From contig JBGSIZ010000267.1 of NCBI GenBank assembly GCA_041742255.1, positions 1 through 30,723 on the forward strand: 30,723 nucleotides of DNA. The letters run 5' to 3'. Positions 16,309 to 23,822 of the stretch are shown in pieces; within the stretch, counting starts at the first letter, position 1; the number at the start of each line of letters is the position of its first letter. A program made the translations under genes and the position numbers. The DNA is from JBGSIZ01 sp041742255 (GTDB taxonomy: Bacteria; Pseudomonadota; Alphaproteobacteria; Rhodobacterales; Rhodobacteraceae). The notes under the pieces are model-generated. The model did no database searches. It saw nothing but the letters and a program-made list of their open reading frames with translations, and was not told where the DNA came from.

Positions 16309-16497
16309 ATGACACGCCATATCATCGACCAACCCCGCCCCGCTGACGATGCGCCCCGGCTGCGGGAATTCCTGCGGATTGACCGCCAGACCGGGTTGCA
16401 ACCCGCCCCCCGCGCCGTGCATCAGCGGCCGTTGGACGCGCGCGGGGCCGCCCGGCTGCGCGAGTTTCTGCGGATCGACCGGGGCATCCTGCGCTGA
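16309..16497 (+). CDS. Small protein with two RLREFLRIDR repeats, unknown function
   Basis: This 62-residue, arginine-rich protein starts at ATG 16309 with a strong site GGGAGGATGCC upstream. It contains the decapeptide RLREFLRIDR twice, at residues 17-26 and 49-58, joined by a Pro-rich linker (QPAPRAVHQRPL). The two 30-base copies differ at five positions, all in third codon bases and all synonymous (CGG/CGC, GAA/GAG, TTC/TTT, ATT/ATC, CGC/CGG). This pattern argues that the protein is real and selected. Each repeat would form a short amphipathic basic helix that could bind a partner protein, nucleic acid or membrane (inference). No family is recognised. It has its own extended -10 candidate and precedes an EamA transporter by 75 bases. 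Confidence 0.65.
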   Translation: MTRHIIDQPRPADDAPRLREFLRIDRQTGLQPAPRAVHQRPLDARGAARLREFLRIDRGILR

Positions 16498-16572
16498 ACG
16501 CCTGCGGGGGCTGCTGACCGTCCTTTTCCTTTGCCACCCGCCCGCCTAGGGTTGCGCGGAAAGGAACGTGTC

Positions 16573-17493
16573 ATGCAGCCGTTGCGCGGTATAGTCCTCA
16601 AGATCTGTTCGGTGTGCGTGTTTGTCGCCATGGCCTCGTTGATCAAGGCGGTGGCGGATCATGTGCCGCCCGGACAATCGGTGTTTTTCCGGTCCTTTTT
16701 CGCCATTCCGGTGATTGTCGTGTGGCTGCTGTGGCGGCACGAGGTGCAGACGGGTTTGCGCACCGCCAATCCGATGGGCCATTTCTGGCGCGGATTGGTC
16801 GGGACCACGGCGATGGGGCTGGGGTTTGCAGGCCTTGGCCTGTTGCCCTTGCCCGAAGTGACGGCGATTGGCTATGCCGCGCCGTTGCTGGTGGTGGTGT
16901 TCGCCGCGATGTTTCTGAACGAAAAGGTCGGCGTGTTTCGCCTGTCTGCGGTGGGATTGGGCCTTGTTGGGGTCTTGATCGTGTTGTCGCCCCGGTTGTC
17001 GGTCGGCGCCGACCTGGGCACGCAGGAAACGCTGGGCGCGGTTGTTGTGCTGGGCGGGGCGGTGTTTGCTGCATTGGCGCAGGTGTTCGTGCGCCGGTTG
17101 GTGCAGACCGAAGGCACACCCGCCATCGTGTTCTGGTTTTCGGTCACGGCGTCCGTCTTGTCATTACTGACGATATTCTGGGGCTGGGTCGTGCCCACCC
17201 CGGTTGAGGCCGGGTTGCTGGTGCTGGCCGGGTTATTGGGCGGGGTCGGGCAGATATTCCTGACATCGAGTTACCGCTATGCCGACGCATCCCTGATCGC
17301 GCCGTTTGAATATACGTCCATGTTGCTGGCGTTGATCGTGGGCTATGCCGTGTTTGGCGAGGTGCCCACAGTGGTGATGATGTTGGGTGCCGCGATTGTC
17401 ATTGCCGCAGGCGTCATCATCATTCTGCGCGAACGCCATCTGGGTCTGGAGCGCGCGAAACAGCGCAAGGCGATGTCGCCGGGCGCAAACTGA
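16573..17493 (+). CDS. EamA/DMT-family transporter
   Basis: This 306-residue integral membrane protein shows about ten hydrophobic helices in two homologous halves of the EamA type. Recognisable stretches are the start LKICSVCVFVAMASLIKAV, the first-half end GYAAPLLVVVFAAMFLNEKV, and the second-half end IAPFEYTSMLLALIVGYAVFGE followed by a final helix. Family members export metabolites or drugs; the substrate here cannot be deduced. ATG 16573 follows AGGAA with a seven-base gap; an earlier in-frame ATG at 16531 adds fourteen residues without support. It converges on ilvE with a shared terminator between them. Confidence 0.9.
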   Translation: MQPLRGIVLKICSVCVFVAMASLIKAVADHVPPGQSVFFRSFFAIPVIVVWLLWRHEVQTGLRTANPMGHFWRGLVGTTAMGLGFAGLGLLPLPEVTAIGYAAPLLVVVFAAMFLNEKVGVFRLSAVGLGLVGVLIVLSPRLSVGADLGTQETLGAVVVLGGAVFAALAQVFVRRLVQTEGTPAIVFWFSVTASVLSLLTIFWGWVVPTPVEAGLLVLAGLLGGVGQIFLTSSYRYADASLIAPFEYTSMLLALIVGYAVFGEVPTVVMMLGAAIVIAAGVIIILRERHLGLERAKQRKAMSPGAN

Positions 17494-17524
17494 AACAGGC
17501 CGAAAACGGGGTTCCGGCCTGTTT
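17493..17524. terminator. Bidirectional terminator between EamA gene and ilvE
   Basis: AAACAGGCCG (17493-17502) and CGGCCTGTTT (17515-17524) form a perfect 10-bp stem with a 12-base loop. T-rich arms on both strands and a position between convergent genes suit a terminator acting both ways; the run is short (TTT). Confidence 0.75.
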
Positions 17525-17544
17525 GGTGTCTGTTTGGGGCGTGT

Positions 17545-18414
17545 TTACGCTCGGACCAGCCGTTCATAGCAGGCCGCGACATCCAGTGCCATCGCGCCCA
17601 CTTCGAACGTGTAGTCACCGATCTGGCCCACGGGCGTCACCTCGGCGGCGGTGCCGGTCAACCAGCATTGTTCGAACCCTTCAAGCTCGGCGGGCAGGAT
17701 GTGCCGTTCGTGGACCTTGATCTGTTTGTCCCGCAGCATCCCGATGACCGTCTGGCGCGTGATCCCGTTAAGGAAGGCATCGGCGAGCGGTGTATGCACC
17801 TCGCCGTCCTTGACGAAAAAGATGTTCGCCCCGGTCGCCTCGGCCACATAACCGCGATAATCGAACATCATCGCGTCGCTGCACCCTTTGGCTTCGGCGG
17901 CATGTTTGGACATGGTGCAGATCATATACAGGCCCGCCGCCTTTGCCTCGTGGGGGATGGTTTCCGGGCTGGGCCGTTTCCATTTGGCGATGTCGAGTTT
18001 CGCGCCGCGCGTTTTTGCGTCGCCGTAATAGTTGCCCCATTCCCAACCCGCGACCGCCATGCGGACCGGATTGCGTTTGGCCGACACGCCCATATCCTCG
18101 CCCGAGCCGCGCCAGACGATCGCCCGCACATAGGCATCGGTCCAGCCGTTCGCCCGCAACATGGCGTCCTTGGCCGCGTCGATTTGTGCGGCGTCATAGG
18201 GCACGGTCATGTCCAGCAATTCTGCCGACCGGATCAGGCGCAGCGAATGGTCGTGCCCCTTGAAGATCTTGCCGCTGTAGCACCGCTCGCCCTCGAACAC
18301 GGACGAGGCGTAGTGCATTGCATGGGTCAGGATGTGGACCTTGGCATCGCGCCAGTCGATCAATGTGCCATCCATCCAGATCTTGCCGTCGCGGTCGTCG
18401 TATGCACCTGCCAT
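17545..18414 (-). CDS. ilvE: Branched-chain amino acid aminotransferase
   Basis: This 289-residue class IV (D-amino acid transaminase fold) PLP enzyme performs the last step of Leu, Ile and Val synthesis with glutamate as amino donor. Marks are the start IWMDGTLIDWRDAKVHILTH, MHYASSVFEGERCY, the PLP lysine region PHEAKAAGLYMICTM with Lys158, and the family stretch DYRGYVAEATGANIFFVKDG, then NGITRQTVIGM and LTGTAAEVTPVGQI. ATG 18414 has GGAGG upstream; an in-frame ATG at 18435 gives seven extra residues and no site. It is divergent from petP, with a shared 143-base control region bearing a consensus -35 (TTGACA). Confidence 0.95.
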   Translation of the reverse strand: MAGAYDDRDGKIWMDGTLIDWRDAKVHILTHAMHYASSVFEGERCYSGKIFKGHDHSLRLIRSAELLDMTVPYDAAQIDAAKDAMLRANGWTDAYVRAIVWRGSGEDMGVSAKRNPVRMAVAGWEWGNYYGDAKTRGAKLDIAKWKRPSPETIPHEAKAAGLYMICTMSKHAAEAKGCSDAMMFDYRGYVAEATGANIFFVKDGEVHTPLADAFLNGITRQTVIGMLRDKQIKVHERHILPAELEGFEQCWLTGTAAEVTPVGQIGDYTFEVGAMALDVAACYERLVRA

Positions 18415-18447
18415 TTGGCTGCCCTCCGTTTGCATTTGTTACGCGGA

Positions 18448-18466
18448 TATGTCCGTATCGGACATA
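18448..18466. promoter_or_regulatory. 19-bp perfect palindrome upstream of ilvE
   Basis: TATGTCCG-TAT-CGGACATA is a perfect 8-3-8 inverted repeat. It lies 34 bases upstream of the ilvE start, probably within the early transcribed region of the minus-strand promoter. The size and symmetry suit a dimeric regulator; the adjacent MarR-type gene product is one candidate. Confidence 0.55.
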
Positions 18467-18487
18467 ATGTTGCGTGAAAACACGAAA

Positions 18488-18516
18488 TCGCTAGCACTTG
18501 GTGCTTGGAGTGTCAA
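18488..18516 (-). promoter_or_regulatory. Promoter candidate for ilvE with palindrome in the spacer
   Basis: On the minus strand TTGACA (18516-18511, full -35 consensus) is followed after exactly 17 bases by TAGCGA (18493-18488). The spacer holds the palindrome AGCAC-CAA-GTGCT (18493-18505), which could be an operator. Confidence 0.6.
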
Positions 18517-18533
18517 CAAGGCTGACATATCTT
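18505..18533 (+). promoter_or_regulatory. Promoter candidate for petP-petR
   Basis: TTGGAG (18505-18510), 17 bases, then TATCTT (18528-18533), 24 bases before the petP start. It overlaps the -35 of the ilvE promoter on the other strand, so the two promoters would compete or be controlled together. Confidence 0.5.
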
Positions 18534-18557
18534 GTGAGCGCAAAGAGGGAGGACACG

Positions 18558-19064
18558 ATGGCAGAGACCCCCGCCGCCCAGACCGGGCAGGCCCTGTTGT
18601 TCCTGACGGATGAGCAGTTGCGCAAAGGCATCGAGGCGATGTTCTTTGCCTATCGCGGTTTCACCGCAGACCCGGACCGGATTTTGTCCGACAAGGGCTA
18701 TGGCCGCGCCCATCACCGCGCCATCCATTTCATCCATCGCAGCCCGGCGACCACGGTCAACAACCTGTTGTCGATCCTTGGTGTTACAAAACAATCCCTT
18801 AATCGTGTGTTGCGCACCCTGATCGAGGACGGTTTGGTGCAATCACGGGTCGGTCGCGAGGACAAGCGCGAGCGTCACCTTGTGCTGACCGAAGCGGGGG
18901 CCGCGTTGGAGCGTGCCCTGTCGGACGCGCAACGTGACCGGATGCGGGCCGCATATCGCGCGGCAGGCCCTGTTGCGGTGGCTGGTTTCCGGCAAGTGTT
19001 GGAGGCTATGATGGATCAAGACATGCGCCGTCATTACGAGGCGCTCAAGGACCGAAGCGCATGA
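18558..19064 (+). CDS. petP: MarR-family regulator, probably PetP
   Basis: This 168-residue winged helix-turn-helix protein of the MarR family has the recognition region TTVNNLLSILGVTKQSLNRV and the wing RTLIEDGLVQSRVGREDKRER with the usual D-x-R basic hairpin. Its stop overlaps the start of the OmpR-type regulator by four bases (ATGA). A MarR-like protein directly before a response regulator is the arrangement of petP-petR of Rhodobacter, where petR is needed for cytochrome bc1 dependent growth (family knowledge; the name is inferred from arrangement). No bc1 genes are in this window. ATG 18558 has GGGAGG upstream; the earlier ATG at 18498 overlaps the predicted promoter. Confidence 0.8.
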   Translation: MAETPAAQTGQALLFLTDEQLRKGIEAMFFAYRGFTADPDRILSDKGYGRAHHRAIHFIHRSPATTVNNLLSILGVTKQSLNRVLRTLIEDGLVQSRVGREDKRERHLVLTEAGAALERALSDAQRDRMRAAYRAAGPVAVAGFRQVLEAMMDQDMRRHYEALKDRSA

Positions 19065-19762
19065 GTGCCGATGACGCCCACCTTTTGATTGTTGACGACG
19101 ACGAACGGATTCGCGGCCTGCTGCAAAAGTTTCTGATGCGCAGCGGGTTTCTGGTGACCGCCGCCCGCGATGCCGCCCATGCCCGTCGGATTCTGTCCGG
19201 TCTGGAATTTGACCTGATCGTGCTGGACGTAATGATGCCCGGCGAAGACGGTCTGAGCCTGTGTCGCGATTTGCGGTCCCGGCTGCCCACCCCGATCCTG
19301 CTGCTGACCGCCAAGGGTGAAACCGCCGAGCGGATCACGGGCCTTGAGGCTGGGGCCGATGATTATCTGGCCAAACCGTTCGAGCCCAAGGAACTGTTGC
19401 TGCGGATCAATGCCATTTTGCGCCGCGTTCCCTTGGCCGAGCCCACCGTTGTCCGCCCCAAGGTGCTGAACCTTGGCCCATTGCGGTATGATCTGGACCG
19501 GGGCGAGTTGTGGCATGGCGCGTCGCAGGTCCGTCTGACCGCGACCGAGAGCCAGTTGATGCGCATTTTCGCCGCCCGCCCCGGCGAGCCCGTGACCCGC
19601 ACCCAATTGGTCGAAGAATTGAGCCGGTCCGGGGGCCAGACGCAGGAACGCGCCGTCGATGTGCAGATCACCCGGTTGCGCCGCAAGCTGGAAGGCGACC
19701 CAAAGGAACCCCGGTATCTGCAAACCGTGCGCGGGTCGGGATACATGATCGCCCCCGATTGA
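19061..19762 (+). CDS. petR: OmpR-family response regulator, probably PetR
   Basis: The 233-residue two-domain regulator has a receiver domain (about 7-122) with the acidic pocket Asp12-Asp13-Asp14, phosphorylation site Asp56 in IVLDVMMPGEDG, Thr83 and Lys105. It also has a C-terminal winged helix (about 135-233) with TQERAVDVQITRLRRKLEGD and the YLQTVRGSGYMI end. No sensor kinase is adjacent, as for PetR, so its phosphate donor is unknown. Translation is coupled to the MarR-type gene by a four-base overlap. OmpR-type regulators bind tandem repeats of about 10-11 bp; whether it binds the CGTCGGT array near 4.2 kb is untested. Confidence 0.88.
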   Translation: MSADDAHLLIVDDDERIRGLLQKFLMRSGFLVTAARDAAHARRILSGLEFDLIVLDVMMPGEDGLSLCRDLRSRLPTPILLLTAKGETAERITGLEAGADDYLAKPFEPKELLLRINAILRRVPLAEPTVVRPKVLNLGPLRYDLDRGELWHGASQVRLTATESQLMRIFAARPGEPVTRTQLVEELSRSGGQTQERAVDVQITRLRRKLEGDPKEPRYLQTVRGSGYMIAPD

Positions 19763-19835
19763 TCCCGATTGATGCCGCGCCCCGCGACGTAAAACCGCCC
19801 TTGTTCTTGGCCCGGCATTGCGGTTCCTATGCGTT

Positions 19836-20762
19836 ATGACAACTGCATTGATCACCCACTCCGATTGCCTTGGGCATGTCACCCCGGCAGGGCACCCTGA
19901 ACAGGTCGCCCGGCTGGAATACGTTCTGACCGCGCTGGAGGGCATGGACCTGTTGCGGGTCAAGGCCCCGATGGCCGCCGACGATGACCTGCTGCGGGTC
20001 CATCCCAAACACTATGTGGACGCGGTGCGCGCCGCCGCGCCCGACACCGGATTTCGCAGTCTGGATGCTGACACCCATATGTCGCCGGGCACATTGGCCG
20101 CTGCCACCCGGGCCGCTGGGGCCGCTGTGCGCGCCGTCGATATGGTGATGGGGGGCGAGGCCGGAAATGCCTTTGCCGCCGTCCGCCCCCCCGGTCATCA
20201 TGCCGAACGCGACACCGCGATGGGGTTCTGTTTGTTTGGCACCGTGGCCATTGCCGCCAAATACGCGCTGGACCATCACGGCCTGGCGCGCGTGGCCATC
20301 GTGGACTTTGACGTGCATCACGGCAACGGCACCCAGAATCTGCTGGAGGATGACCCCCGCTGTTTGTTCATCTCGTCCCACCAGATGCCGCTGTATCCCG
20401 GCACCGGATTTCCCAGCGAAACGGGCGTGGCCGATAATGTGGTCAACCTGCCCCTGTCGGACGGGTCCGGGTCCAAGAAATTCCGCGATCTGTATGAGGC
20501 GCAGGTGTTTCCGCGCCTGCTTGCGTTCAAACCCGAACTTCTGCTGATTTCCGCAGGATTTGATGCACACAAGGATGATCCATTGGCCGGGCTGATGTTT
20601 CAGACCGAGGATTACGCATGGGTCACAGGCCGGTTGTGCGACGTCGCCGATGCCGTATGTGACGGCCGCGTGCTATCCTGTCTTGAAGGCGGCTATGATC
20701 TGGTGGCATTGGCGGCAAGTGCGGCCGCCCACGTTCGCGTATTGAAGGAAAGAAGCCGATGA
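19836..20762 (+). CDS. Histone-deacetylase-family amidohydrolase
   Basis: This 308-residue zinc hydrolase of the class II HDAC / acetylpolyamine amidohydrolase type removes acetyl groups from polyamines or other amines. Catalytic features are RPPGHHAERDTAMGF (His121, His122), VDFDVHHGNGTQ (zinc ligands Asp159 and His161), SAGFDAHKDDPLAG with the third ligand, and the LEGGYDL tyrosine. The start MTTALITHSDCLGHVTPAGH matches the usual N-terminus, which fixes ATG 19836. No Shine-Dalgarno sequence is visible before it, unlike most genes here. Its stop overlaps xseB by four bases. Biological substrate unknown. Confidence 0.93.
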   Translation: MTTALITHSDCLGHVTPAGHPEQVARLEYVLTALEGMDLLRVKAPMAADDDLLRVHPKHYVDAVRAAAPDTGFRSLDADTHMSPGTLAAATRAAGAAVRAVDMVMGGEAGNAFAAVRPPGHHAERDTAMGFCLFGTVAIAAKYALDHHGLARVAIVDFDVHHGNGTQNLLEDDPRCLFISSHQMPLYPGTGFPSETGVADNVVNLPLSDGSGSKKFRDLYEAQVFPRLLAFKPELLLISAGFDAHKDDPLAGLMFQTEDYAWVTGRLCDVADAVCDGRVLSCLEGGYDLVALAASAAAHVRVLKERSR

Positions 20763-21001
20763 CAGATTTGCCCGTGGCCGACATGACGTTTGAACAGGCG
20801 ATGAAAGAGCTTGAATCCGTGGTCGGCAAGCTGGAGCGCGGCGATGTCGCGCTGGAGGACAGTATCGCCCTGTATGAACGGGGTGCCGCGCTCAAGGCCC
20901 GGTGCGAGGCCAAGTTGAAAGAGGCCGAGGAAAAGGTCGCTCGCATCACGTTCGGAGCCGATGGTGCCCCGGTGGGCACTGCCCCGCTTGACGCTGGCTG
21001 A
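20759..21001 (+). CDS. xseB: Exodeoxyribonuclease VII small subunit
   Basis: The 80-residue XseB is the small helical subunit that joins XseA to form exonuclease VII, which degrades single-stranded DNA. Typical stretches are MTFEQAMKELESVVGKLERGDVALEDS, then LYERGAALKARCEAKLKEAEEKV, forming two long helices. Its start overlaps the preceding stop (ATGA), and it lies six bases before the ispA reading frame, the common xseB-ispA-dxs order. The large subunit is not in this window. Confidence 0.95.
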   Translation: MTDLPVADMTFEQAMKELESVVGKLERGDVALEDSIALYERGAALKARCEAKLKEAEEKVARITFGADGAPVGTAPLDAG

Positions 21002-21007
21002 TCCGTT

Positions 21008-21878
21008 TTGACCCGGCAGTTTCCCGAAGTTCTGGCAGCCGCCGCAGCCATGGCGCAGGACCGGATCACGCACGCCCTGACCGGGCAGGCGGGTCCGGTG
21101 GCCGACGCCATGCGGTATGCCGTGGCGGGGGGCAAAGGGTTGCGCGCGTTTCTGGTGGCCGAAGGGTGCCGGTTGCATGGCGTCCCGGTGGCGTCTGCCG
21201 CCGCCGCGTCTGCTGCCATCGAATGTTTGCATGCCTACAGCCTGATCCACGATGATCTGCCCTGCATGGATGACGACGACCTGCGCCGGGGCCAGCCCAC
21301 GGTGCATCGCAAATGGGACGAGGCGACCGCCGTTCTGGCCGGGGGACGCCCTGCAAACACTTGCGTTTGAATTGCTCGCCCGGATTGACGCCCCGTTGCC
21401 CGCCTATCGCGACCTGATCCTGTCGTTTGCCAAATCCGCCGGGATTGCGGGCATGGTGGGCGGACAGGCCCGCGATATTGCCGCCGAAACCGCCGCCGCC
21501 CCCTTGACGCTGGAGGCCATTATCGACCTGCAACGCGGCAAGACGGGGGCCCTGATCGAATGGTCCGCCACCGCAGGCGCCCGATTGGCCCAAGCGGGGA
21601 TTGATCCGCTGCAAACCTATGGCGAACGGTTGGGCCTTGCGTTTCAGATCTGGGACGATGTTCTGGATATCGAAGGCGACGCCGCCACCGTGGGCAAGGC
21701 CGTGGGCAAGGATGCCGGTGCGGGCAAGGCGACGTTCGTGTCCCTGCTGGGGTTGGACGGGGCGAAACGCCGCGCCCGTGACCTCGTGCAGGGGGCGTGT
21801 GATGCCCTAGCTGTTTATGATACAAATGCTGACATTTTGTGCGATGCCGCCCGATTTGTCATATCCCGGGACAAGTGA
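21008..21878 (+). pseudogene. ispA: Polyprenyl (farnesyl/geranylgeranyl) diphosphate synthase, frameshifted
   Basis: This trans-type prenyltransferase is split over two frames. The first part (from TTG 21008; a TGA at 20999 prevents an earlier start) carries the first Asp-rich motif DDLPCMDDDD and runs to AVLAG, then reads out of frame to a stop at 21370. The second part continues DALQTLAFELLARIDAPLPA with the second motif QIWDDVLD and ends at 21878. The shift falls at a run of five G (21341-21345); with four G the protein would read AVLAGDALQTLAFE without interruption. All catalytic motifs are intact, so this is a sequencing error, a very recent mutation, or slippage-prone expression. It condenses DMAPP and IPP. 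The stop overlaps the dxs start by one base. Confidence 0.88.
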
Positions 21879-23803
21879 TGACCGACAGACCGAACACCCC
21901 GATCCTGGACCGCGTGACCGGTCCTGCCGACCTCAAGGGGTTGACCGACGCCCAATTGGTGCAACTGGCCGCAGAGGTTCGCGCCGAAACCATCAGCGCG
22001 GTGTCTGTCACCGGGGGGCATCTGGGGGCCGGATTGGGCGTGGTTGAATTGACCGTGGCCTTGCATGCCGTGTTTGACGCGCCCCGCGACAAGATCATCT
22101 GGGACGTGTCCCACCAATCCTATCCGCACAAGATATTGACCGGGCGGCGCGACCGGATCCGCACCTTGCGGATGAAAGACGGGTTGTCCGGGTTCACCAA
22201 ACGCAGCGAATCGCCGTTTGACCCCTTTGGCGCGGCCCATTCCAGCACGTCGATTTCGGCCGCTCTCGGTTTTGCCGTGGCGCGCGATCTGGGCGGTGCC
22301 CCGCCGGAAGGGTCCGGCGACGCCATCGCCATCATCGGGGACGGCGCAATGAGTGCCGGCATGGCCTATGAGGCGATGAACAACGCGGGCCATTTGAAAA
22401 AACGGTTGTTTGTGATCCTGAACGACAACGAAATGTCGATTGCCCCGCCAGTTGGCGCGATGTCGTCGTATTTGTCCCGTCTTTATGCGGGCGAGCCGTT
22501 TCAGGAATTGAAAGCCGCCGCCAAGGGGGCCGTGTCATTCTTGCCCGAACCGTTGCGCGAAGGGGCGCGGCGGGCCAAGGATATGCTCAAACACATGACC
22601 GTTGGCGGCACCTTGTTTGAGGAGTTGGGGTTTTCCTATCTTGGTCCCATCGACGGGCACGATATGGACCAATTGCTGGCCGTGTTGCGCACCGTCAAGA
22701 CCCGTGCGACGGGTCCGATCCTGATCCATGCCATCACTAAAAAGGGCAAGGGATACGCCCCCGCCGAAGCTGCCCGTGACAAGGGGCACGCGACCGGCAA
22801 ATTCAACGTGGTGACGGGTGAACAGCCCAAGACGCAGACGAACGCCCCCAGCTATACCGCCGTTTTCGCCGATGCCCTGTTGGCCGAGGCCGCCCGCGAC
22901 CCCCGTATTTGTGCCGTCACCGCCGCAATGCCGGATGGCACCGGCCTGAGCAAATTCATGGACCGCTATGCGTCCCGGTGTTTCGACGTGGGCATTGCCG
23001 AACAACATGCCGTGACGTTTTGCGCCGGGTTGGCCGCGGGCGGGATGCGCCCGTTCTGCGCGATCTATTCCACGTTCCTGCAGCGCGGATACGATCAGGT
23101 CGTGCATGATGTCGCCATTCAGCGGTTGCCGGTCCGGTTTGCCATTGACCGCGCGGGGCTGGTGGGTGCCGATGGGGCCACCCATGCCGGCGCGTTCGAT
23201 GTGGCGTTTCTGGCCAATCTGCCCGGTTTTGTGGTGATGGCCGCCGCCGACGAGGCCGAATTGGTGCGTATGGTTGTCACCGCCGCCCGGCATGACAGCG
23301 GGCCGATCGCGTTCCGGTTTCCCCGTGGCGAAGGCGTGGGCGTGGACATTCCCGTCAATGCCGAACCGTTGGAAATTGGCCGGGGCCGGATGATCCGCCA
23401 AGGCAGCGGCGTTGCCATCCTGTCGTTCGGCACCCGGTTGCAAGAGGTCGAGGCCGCCTGCGACGCGCTGGCCGCCAAGGGGATCACGCCAACCATCGCC
23501 GATGCCCGTTTTGCCAAACCGCTGGACCGCGATTTGATTCTGGCCCTTGCCCGCGATCACGACGCGCTGATCACGGTCGAGGAAGGATCGGTGGGCGGGT
23601 TTGGGTCCCACGTTGCCCATCTGCTGGCCGAAAACGGCGTGTTTGACCGGGGTCTGAAATACCGCAGCATGGTGTTGCCTGACATTTTCATAGATCAGGC
23701 CAACCCCCGCGACATGTATGCCGTCGCGGGCCTGAACGCCGAGGATATAGAGGCCAAGGTGCTGGACGTGCTGGGCGTGGCGGTGGTGGGCAAGCGGGCG
23801 TAG
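21878..23803 (+). CDS. dxs: 1-deoxy-D-xylulose-5-phosphate synthase
   Basis: The 641-residue thiamine diphosphate enzyme makes DXP from pyruvate and glyceraldehyde 3-phosphate, the first step of the MEP isoprenoid pathway. Marks are VTGGHLGAGLGVVELTVALH, WDVSHQSYPHKILTGRR, the thiamine motif GDGAMSAGMAYEAMNNAG ending with NDNEMSI, the proton-relay Glu in VGIAEQHAVTFCAGLA, and DRAGLVGADGATHAGAFDV. The C-terminal transketolase domain ends with EEGSVGGFGSHV. ATG 21878 is chosen over the in-frame ATG at 21839 because MTDRPNTPILDRV matches the usual N-terminus. Its start overlaps the ispA stop (TGATG), so expression is coupled to the upstream prenyl synthase. Confidence 0.97.
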   Translation: MTDRPNTPILDRVTGPADLKGLTDAQLVQLAAEVRAETISAVSVTGGHLGAGLGVVELTVALHAVFDAPRDKIIWDVSHQSYPHKILTGRRDRIRTLRMKDGLSGFTKRSESPFDPFGAAHSSTSISAALGFAVARDLGGAPPEGSGDAIAIIGDGAMSAGMAYEAMNNAGHLKKRLFVILNDNEMSIAPPVGAMSSYLSRLYAGEPFQELKAAAKGAVSFLPEPLREGARRAKDMLKHMTVGGTLFEELGFSYLGPIDGHDMDQLLAVLRTVKTRATGPILIHAITKKGKGYAPAEAARDKGHATGKFNVVTGEQPKTQTNAPSYTAVFADALLAEAARDPRICAVTAAMPDGTGLSKFMDRYASRCFDVGIAEQHAVTFCAGLAAGGMRPFCAIYSTFLQRGYDQVVHDVAIQRLPVRFAIDRAGLVGADGATHAGAFDVAFLANLPGFVVMAAADEAELVRMVVTAARHDSGPIAFRFPRGEGVGVDIPVNAEPLEIGRGRMIRQGSGVAILSFGTRLQEVEAACDALAAKGITPTIADARFAKPLDRDLILALARDHDALITVEEGSVGGFGSHVAHLLAENGVFDRGLKYRSMVLPDIFIDQANPRDMYAVAGLNAEDIEAKVLDVLGVAVVGKRA

Positions 23804-23822
23804 GCCCCCCGCATCTGCGCGA

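Noticed and set aside
21008..21370. Two separate genes instead of a frameshifted ispA
   Set aside because: The pieces join at one extra G into a complete synthase with both Asp-rich motifs, and neither piece alone resembles a known short protein.
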